From Micromonospora phaseoli (GTDB taxonomy: Bacteria; Actinomycetota; Actinomycetes; Mycobacteriales; Micromonosporaceae): a stretch of 64,000 bases of DNA. The stretch covers positions 62,001 through 126,000 of the forward strand of contig NZ_FNYV01000004.1 of assembly GCF_900109115.1 (NCBI RefSeq). The letters run 5' to 3'. A model generated the notes under the pieces. That model had not been told where the DNA came from. It ran no database searches and saw nothing but the letters and a program-made list of their open reading frames with translations. Positions 59,896 through 64,000 of this stretch are shown one piece after another; the first letter of the stretch is position 1, and every line of letters starts with the position of its first letter. Both the position numbers and the translations under genes were made by a program.

Positions 59896-61118
59896 GTTTT
59901 CTTTGGTGTCCCGACGGATGCCGCGTCGATCTCGGCGAGCACCTGCGCGGTGTGCTGGCCGGGGGCCGGTGCGCCGTGCCGGACCCGGGTGGGCGTGCGG
60001 GAGAACTTCGCCGCCGGTCCGACGATCGGGGCGGTGCTGCCGTCGCTGAGCACGGTGGGCTGCAGCATCGACCGTTGGGCCAGGTACGGGTCGGCCACCA
60101 CCTCGGCGACCGTGCGTACCCGGGAGACGGTCAGGCCCCGGCCGACCAGCTCGGCGACCGCGACGTCGGCGGGTCGGGCGGCGCACCAGTGCGCGACCAC
60201 GGCGTCCACCTCGGCCCGGTTGGCCAGCCGGTCGGCCGCCCGGGCGAACCTCGGCGCGCGGGCCAGCTCCGGTCGGCCGATCGCCTCGGCCAGCTCCCGC
60301 CAGTGCCGGTCCAACGCGACGGCGAGGTAGACCTGCCCTTCGGCGCAGTCGTAGACGTTGGCGGGCACCACGAAGTCGGTCTGGTTGCCCCACCGCCCGG
60401 GCGGCCGGCCCGCCGCGGCGAGGGTGTGCAGCCCGGCGCTGCCGGCCAGCATCGTGTCGAACATCGCCACGTCGACGTGCTGCCCCTCGCCGGAGTGCCG
60501 GCGGTGCCAGAGGGCGGCCAGTGCGCCGATCGCACCGTGCAGGCCAGCCAGCTCGTCGGCGAGGAACGTCGGGGCCCGCACCGGGCCGCCGTCGGGATCA
60601 CCGTTGAGCGACATCCATCCGCTGGCGGCCTGCACGATCGGGTCGTACGCCGCCTCGGCCCGCCGGTCGCCGTACTGGCCCCAGCCGGAGATGGAGACGA
60701 GAACCAGGTCGGGCCGGACCGCGCGGCACTGCGTCCAGCCCACTCCCCAGCCGTCGAGGGTGCCGGGCCGATAGTTCTCCACCACCACGTCGGCGGTGGC
60801 GACGAGCCGCAGGAACGCCTCCCGGCCGGACGGCTCGCGCAGGTCGAGCCCGACGCTGCGCTTGTTCCGGTTGACGGTCTGCCGGAACCAGGACAGCCCG
60901 GTGCCGGGGATCCGGGGCGGCACCTCGCCATCGCGACCGTGCGGCAGCTCCACCCGGATCACGTCGGCACCCAGATCGGCGAGGATAGCGCTGGTCAGCG
61001 GGCCGGACCAGACCTTCGTCACGTCCAGCACCCGGACGCCGTCCAGGGGCCCGGCCAGATCTTCGCGGGCCTCGCGGTAGAAGTCTGCGGCGTCGCGGTA
61101 CGACGCGTGGCCGTCCAC
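59877..61118 (-). CDS. CaiB/BaiF-type CoA-transferase
   Basis: 413 residues. VRVLDVTKVWSGPLTSAILAD, LGADVIRVELPHG, VNRNKRSVGLDLREP and AAYDPIVQAASGWMSLNGDP with the catalytic Asp. Moves CoA between carboxylic acids, or acts as an acyl-CoA racemase relative. Fairly distant from the CaiB gene at 29194. GTG 61118 lies seven bases after the thiolase stop. Confidence 0.85.
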   Translation of the reverse strand: MDGHASYRDAADFYREAREDLAGPLDGVRVLDVTKVWSGPLTSAILADLGADVIRVELPHGRDGEVPPRIPGTGLSWFRQTVNRNKRSVGLDLREPSGREAFLRLVATADVVVENYRPGTLDGWGVGWTQCRAVRPDLVLVSISGWGQYGDRRAEAAYDPIVQAASGWMSLNGDPDGGPVRAPTFLADELAGLHGAIGALAALWHRRHSGEGQHVDVAMFDTMLAGSAGLHTLAAAGRPPGRWGNQTDFVVPANVYDCAEGQVYLAVALDRHWRELAEAIGRPELARAPRFARAADRLANRAEVDAVVAHWCAARPADVAVAELVGRGLTVSRVRTVAEVVADPYLAQRSMLQPTVLSDGSTAPIVGPAAKFSRTPTRVRHGAPAPGQHTAQVLAEIDAASVGTPKKTYDTTC

Positions 61119-61124
61119 CGCAGA

Positions 61125-62285
61125 TCACATCCGCTGCAGGATCGAGGCGGTGCCCAGCGCTCCGCCGCAGCACATCGTCACCAGGGCCAGTTCCCCCTCG
61201 GTGCGTTCCAGCTCATGCAGCGCGGTGACCAGCAGCCGGGTGCCGGAGGCGCCCAACGGGTGGCCCAGCGCGATGGCACCGCCATTGACGTTGACCCGGT
61301 CCGGGTCGGCGTCGTGTGCGGCCGTCCAGCCGAGCACGACGGCGGCGAACGCCTCGTTGACCTCGGCGAGATCGATGTCGGACAGTCGCATCCTCGCCCG
61401 ACCGAGTATCTTCCGGGTCGCCACCACCGGCCCCTCCAGCAGCAGGTACGGGTCCGATCCGGTGACGACCTGGTGCAGCATCCGGGCCCGGGGACGCAGC
61501 CCCAGCGCGGCGGCGCGCTCGGCGGACATCCACAGGACGGCCGCCGCTCCGTCGGATATCTGCGAGGTGGTGCCGGCGGTGTGCACGCCGTCGTCGATCG
61601 TGGGCCGCAGCCCGGCCAGCCCCTGCGGGGAGGTCTCGCGCAGCCCCTGGTCCCGGGTCACCTCGACGGTGCCGCCGTCGGCCGTGGGCGCCCGCACCGT
61701 GACCACCTCGGCGTCGAACCGTCCCTGTGCCCAGGCCCGCGCCGCCCGCCGTTGGGAGCGCATCCCGTACGCGTCGGCGGCGGCCCGGTCGACGCCGTAC
61801 CGGGCGGCGATGCGTTCCGCCCCGCCGAACTGCGCCTTCGGCGGATCGTCCCACGGGTAGTCGTCGGTCTTGTAGTGCCCGGGGCCCTGGTAGAGGTTGG
61901 TGCCCACCGGCACCCGGGACATGGACTCGACCCCGCAGGCGATGCCCACGTCGATCACCCCAGCGGTGATCAACGCGGCGACCAGGTGGTTGGCCTGCTG
62001 CGCGGAGCCACAGGAGACGTCCACCGTGGTGCAGGCCACCTCCGGATCCAGTCCGGTGGACAACCAGGCGTTGCGGGTGACGTTGAGACTCTGCTCGCCG
62101 ACCTGGGTGACACAGCCGCCGATGATCTGGTCCACCTCCGACGGCGGCAGGCCGACCCGGTCGAGCACCTCCCGCTGGACGGTGCGTAGCAGCTCGACAG
62201 CCTTCAGTCCGCTGAGCCAGCCGTCCCGCCGGCCGATCGGGGTACGCGCCGCCGCGACGATCACCGCATCCGCCACGACACTCAC
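61125..62285 (-). CDS. thiolase (acetyl-CoA acetyltransferase family)
   Basis: 386 residues. Nucleophile Cys in TTVDVSCGSAQQANH, His in GGAIALGHPLGASG and second Cys in LVTMCCGGALG. The fold and motifs are those of degradative or biosynthetic thiolases acting on CoA esters. In a cluster with ACP-based KS enzymes it may make or cleave a CoA-bound starter. GTG 62285 overlaps the ferredoxin stop (GTGA). Confidence 0.9.
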   Translation of the reverse strand: MSVVADAVIVAAARTPIGRRDGWLSGLKAVELLRTVQREVLDRVGLPPSEVDQIIGGCVTQVGEQSLNVTRNAWLSTGLDPEVACTTVDVSCGSAQQANHLVAALITAGVIDVGIACGVESMSRVPVGTNLYQGPGHYKTDDYPWDDPPKAQFGGAERIAARYGVDRAAADAYGMRSQRRAARAWAQGRFDAEVVTVRAPTADGGTVEVTRDQGLRETSPQGLAGLRPTIDDGVHTAGTTSQISDGAAAVLWMSAERAAALGLRPRARMLHQVVTGSDPYLLLEGPVVATRKILGRARMRLSDIDLAEVNEAFAAVVLGWTAAHDADPDRVNVNGGAIALGHPLGASGTRLLVTALHELERTEGELALVTMCCGGALGTASILQRM

Positions 62286-62476
62286 TCCTCTCGCAGCGAC
62301 AGGGCGAGCTTCGGGCAGCCGCGCACAGCCGTCTCCACCTGCGCCAACTGCTCCGCCGACGGCCGCTCGACCAGCACGTGCATCAGGTCGTCGTCCCGGA
62401 TCTCGAACACCTCGGGCGCGCTGTCGGCGCAGATCCCGTGGCTGTCACACCGGTCGTAGTCCACGACTATCCACAT
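62282..62476 (-). CDS. [3Fe-4S]-type ferredoxin
   Basis: 64 residues. Cys10, Cys16 and Cys54 (CDSHGICADSAPEVFEI and RGCPKLALS) match the single-cluster ferredoxins that donate electrons to P450s. First gene of the leftward operon; GGGAG lies before ATG 62476. The P450 of the same strand at 47190 is the expected partner. Confidence 0.88.
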   Translation of the reverse strand: MWIVVDYDRCDSHGICADSAPEVFEIRDDDLMHVLVERPSAEQLAQVETAVRGCPKLALSLREE

Positions 62477-62544
62477 CGTCTTCTCCCACGCTCCTGTCGG
62501 GTTCGCCGGGCACGCTCACGATAGATGACGCATGTAGGATTTGC

Positions 62545-62592
62545 CGACACGGAGAAGCAACAGACACTTGCGCCGAAGAAGACGTGTCGCAT
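62545..62592. promoter_or_regulatory. divergent control region with CGACAC/GTGTCG arms
   Basis: CGACAC (62545-62550) and GTGTCG (62584-62589, part of GTGTCGCAT) are inverted across the ferredoxin/ligase intergenic region (62477-62651). Could be the operator for both transcripts. Confidence 0.45.
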
Positions 62593-62651
62593 AGCGTCGG
62601 GCGGTCCGTTCCGGCGGAAGCTTCCCGTCCGGCACGCCGAGGAGGCCGACC

Positions 62652-64000
62652 ATGCTGACCGGATGCGTACCCTGGCCCGACGAGCCCGCCCAGCGCTATC
62701 GCCAGGAGGGCATCTGGCGTGGCGAGGTGCTGGGTGACCTGCTGCGCCCATGGGCGGCCCGCGATCCCGACCGTACCGCCGTGGTCACCCGGCACGGCCG
62801 GCACAGCTATGCCGGGCTGGACAACCGCGCCGACCGGCTGGCGGCCGGGCTGGTCGCGCTGGGCATCGGCCCCGGCGACCGGGTCGTCGTGCAGCTGCCG
62901 AACACCCCGGACTTCGTCGTGACGTGTGTGGCGCTTTTTCGCGTCGGCGCGCTCCCGGTGCTCGCGCTGCCGGCCCACCGCCGGGCCGAGCTGGGCTATC
63001 TCGCCGAGTACGCCGGCGCGGCGGCGCTGGTGGTGCCCGACGTGCTGGCCGGCACCGACCATCGGGACCTGGCCCGGGCCGTCCGCCAGGCGGTACCCGG
63101 GCTCAAACACGTCCTGGTGGCCGGTGAGGCGCAGGAGCTGACCGCGCTGCGCGACGTGGACGCCGAACCGCTGGAACTGCCCGCACCCGACCCGTCGGAG
63201 GTGGCGTTCTTCCTGCTCTCCGGCGGCACCACCGGCCTGCCCAAGTTGATCCCCCGCACCCACGACGACTACGCCTTCCAGCTGCGGGCCACCGCCGAGG
63301 CGATGGGCTTCGACGAGCACGGCGCATACCTCGCCGCGCTGCCGGTGGCGCACAACGCCGCGCTCGGCTGCCCCGGCGTGCTGGGTGCGCTGCGCGCCGG
63401 TGGCCGGGCCGTGCTGGCCGCCAGCCCGGCCCCCGACGAGGTGTTTCCGCTGATCACCGCCGAGCAGGTCACCCTGACGACGCTGATGCCGGCGCTGCTG
63501 CCCGTGTGGACGGAGACCGCCGCCGTCTTCGGCGCCGACCTGTCGAAACTGGTCATCGAGGTCGGTGGCGCCACGCTCAGCCCGGAGGTGGCCCGCCGGG
63601 TACGACCCGCCACCGGTGCCACCCTCACCCACTGGTTCGGGATGGCCGAGGGGGTGCTCTGCTTCACCCGGCCCGGCGACGGCGACGAGGTCGCCGCCAC
63701 CACCCAGGGCACACCGCTCAGCCCCGCCGACGAGCTGCGCGTGGTGGACGAGGCCGACCGGGACGTCCCCGCCGGCAAGGTCGGTGAGCTGCTGGCCCGG
63801 GGTCCGTGCACGCTGCGCGGCTACTACGCCGTGCCCGAGCACAACCGCACCGTCTTCACCGCAGACGGGTTCCTGCGCACCGGCGACCTGGTGCGCCGCG
63901 ACGCCGCCGGGCGGCTGGTGGTGGTCGGCCGGATCAAGGACGTGGTGAACCGGGGCGGCGAGAAGATCTCCGTCGACGAGGTGGAGGCCCACCTGGTGGC
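62652..64000 (+). CDS. aryl-acid-AMP ligase (DhbE/EntE-like), truncated by window end
   Basis: 449 residues visible. The start MLTGCVPWPDEPAQRYRQE is that of 2,3-dihydroxybenzoate/salicylate-AMP ligases. The P-loop FFLLSGGTTGLPKL, the LPVAHNAALGCPG segment, HWFGMAEGVLCFTR and KDVVNRGGEKI (hinge) are all typical. These enzymes adenylate an aryl acid and pass it to a carrier protein. GGAGG six bases before ATG 62652 fixes the start. It is divergent from the ferredoxin operon and probably supplies the starter unit. The last 90 or so residues lie outside the window. Confidence 0.87.
   Translation, partial: MLTGCVPWPDEPAQRYRQEGIWRGEVLGDLLRPWAARDPDRTAVVTRHGRHSYAGLDNRADRLAAGLVALGIGPGDRVVVQLPNTPDFVVTCVALFRVGALPVLALPAHRRAELGYLAEYAGAAALVVPDVLAGTDHRDLARAVRQAVPGLKHVLVAGEAQELTALRDVDAEPLELPAPDPSEVAFFLLSGGTTGLPKLIPRTHDDYAFQLRATAEAMGFDEHGAYLAALPVAHNAALGCPGVLGALRAGGRAVLAASPAPDEVFPLITAEQVTLTTLMPALLPVWTETAAVFGADLSKLVIEVGGATLSPEVARRVRPATGATLTHWFGMAEGVLCFTRPGDGDEVAATTQGTPLSPADELRVVDEADRDVPAGKVGELLARGPCTLRGYYAVPEHNRTVFTADGFLRTGDLVRRDAAGRLVVVGRIKDVVNRGGEKISVDEVEAHLV

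Noticed and set aside
57976..60393. A leftward frame continuous from upstream of FabG into the dehydratase, suggesting a large fused protein
   Set aside because: The first 450 codons are out of frame with the FabG motifs and are low-complexity; the dehydratase begins at GTG 59031 within the FabG stop.

Overview
The window is about 72% G+C, uses many GTG and TTG starts, shows several leaderless-type promoters (TANNNT placed 6-8 bases before the start codon), and carries gene families typical of actinomycetes: an FxSxx-COOH RiPP locus, a DUF6545/MAB_1171c-type membrane protein, an HSP18-type regulator and Tat-dependent secreted enzymes. A Micromonosporaceae chromosome, most likely Micromonospora, is the best reading. 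This is inferred from gene content and protein style, not from a marker gene. I saw no rRNA, tRNA, CRISPR array or intact insertion sequence.

Layout. 1-3692: RiPP locus with a divergent FxSxx-type precursor (cut by the window edge), an FxsB-type radical SAM enzyme, a separate HExxH protein and a TIR-like/nucleoside-deoxyribosyltransferase-like protein. 3742-6540: Tat-exported flavin amine oxidase and a secreted protein made of three 88-residue repeats. 6727-12317: a compact operon of a two-TM protein, a HerA-type ATPase and a short acidic protein, with no function I can name. 12506-13798: secreted serpin. 13799-17970: decayed accessory region with a frameshifted HTH gene, remnants of small genes, a MazG-like plus nuclease/helicase pair that looks like a defence cassette, and fragments of further defence-type genes. 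18294-20663: XRE regulator, ImmA/IrrE-like metallopeptidase and DUF6545 membrane protein. 20719-26160: GH1-like protein lacking the acid/base residue, a short-chain dehydrogenase, a Cip1-like secreted protein, a Tat-exported TIM-barrel isomerase, a VOC protein and an AraC regulator.

26185-32932 looks like a catabolic cluster. A leftward operon encodes CoA-transferase, citryl-CoA-lyase-like enzyme, LigB, LigA and a quinone-oxidoreductase-like enzyme. A rightward operon encodes an amidohydrolase and an IclR regulator. The shared control region holds three perfect palindromes. 32989-46429 is mostly housekeeping and stress: M14 carboxypeptidase, HSP18-type regulator with RheA-like operators, MFS exporter, lipid kinase, HtpG, GlsB-type membrane proteins, an RR-HK-GerMN lipoprotein operon and two STAS proteins.

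47129 to the right edge is a biosynthetic cluster that continues out of the window. Transcribed leftward are ferredoxin, thiolase, CaiB-type CoA-transferase, FabG-type reductase, double-hotdog dehydratase, ACP, four ketosynthase homologues (two with intact triads, two degenerate), alpha/beta hydrolase, hotdog thioesterase, DsbA-fold isomerase, class II aldolase, acyl-AMP ligase and cytochrome P450. An aryl-acid-AMP-ligase-like gene is divergent at the right end. Most junctions overlap by 4 bases (ATGA/GTGA), so these genes are probably translated as a unit. The set resembles a reducing type II polyketide pathway started from an activated carboxylic (perhaps aryl) acid, with P450/ferredoxin tailoring. 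A GTGTCG-centred motif recurs at the control regions.
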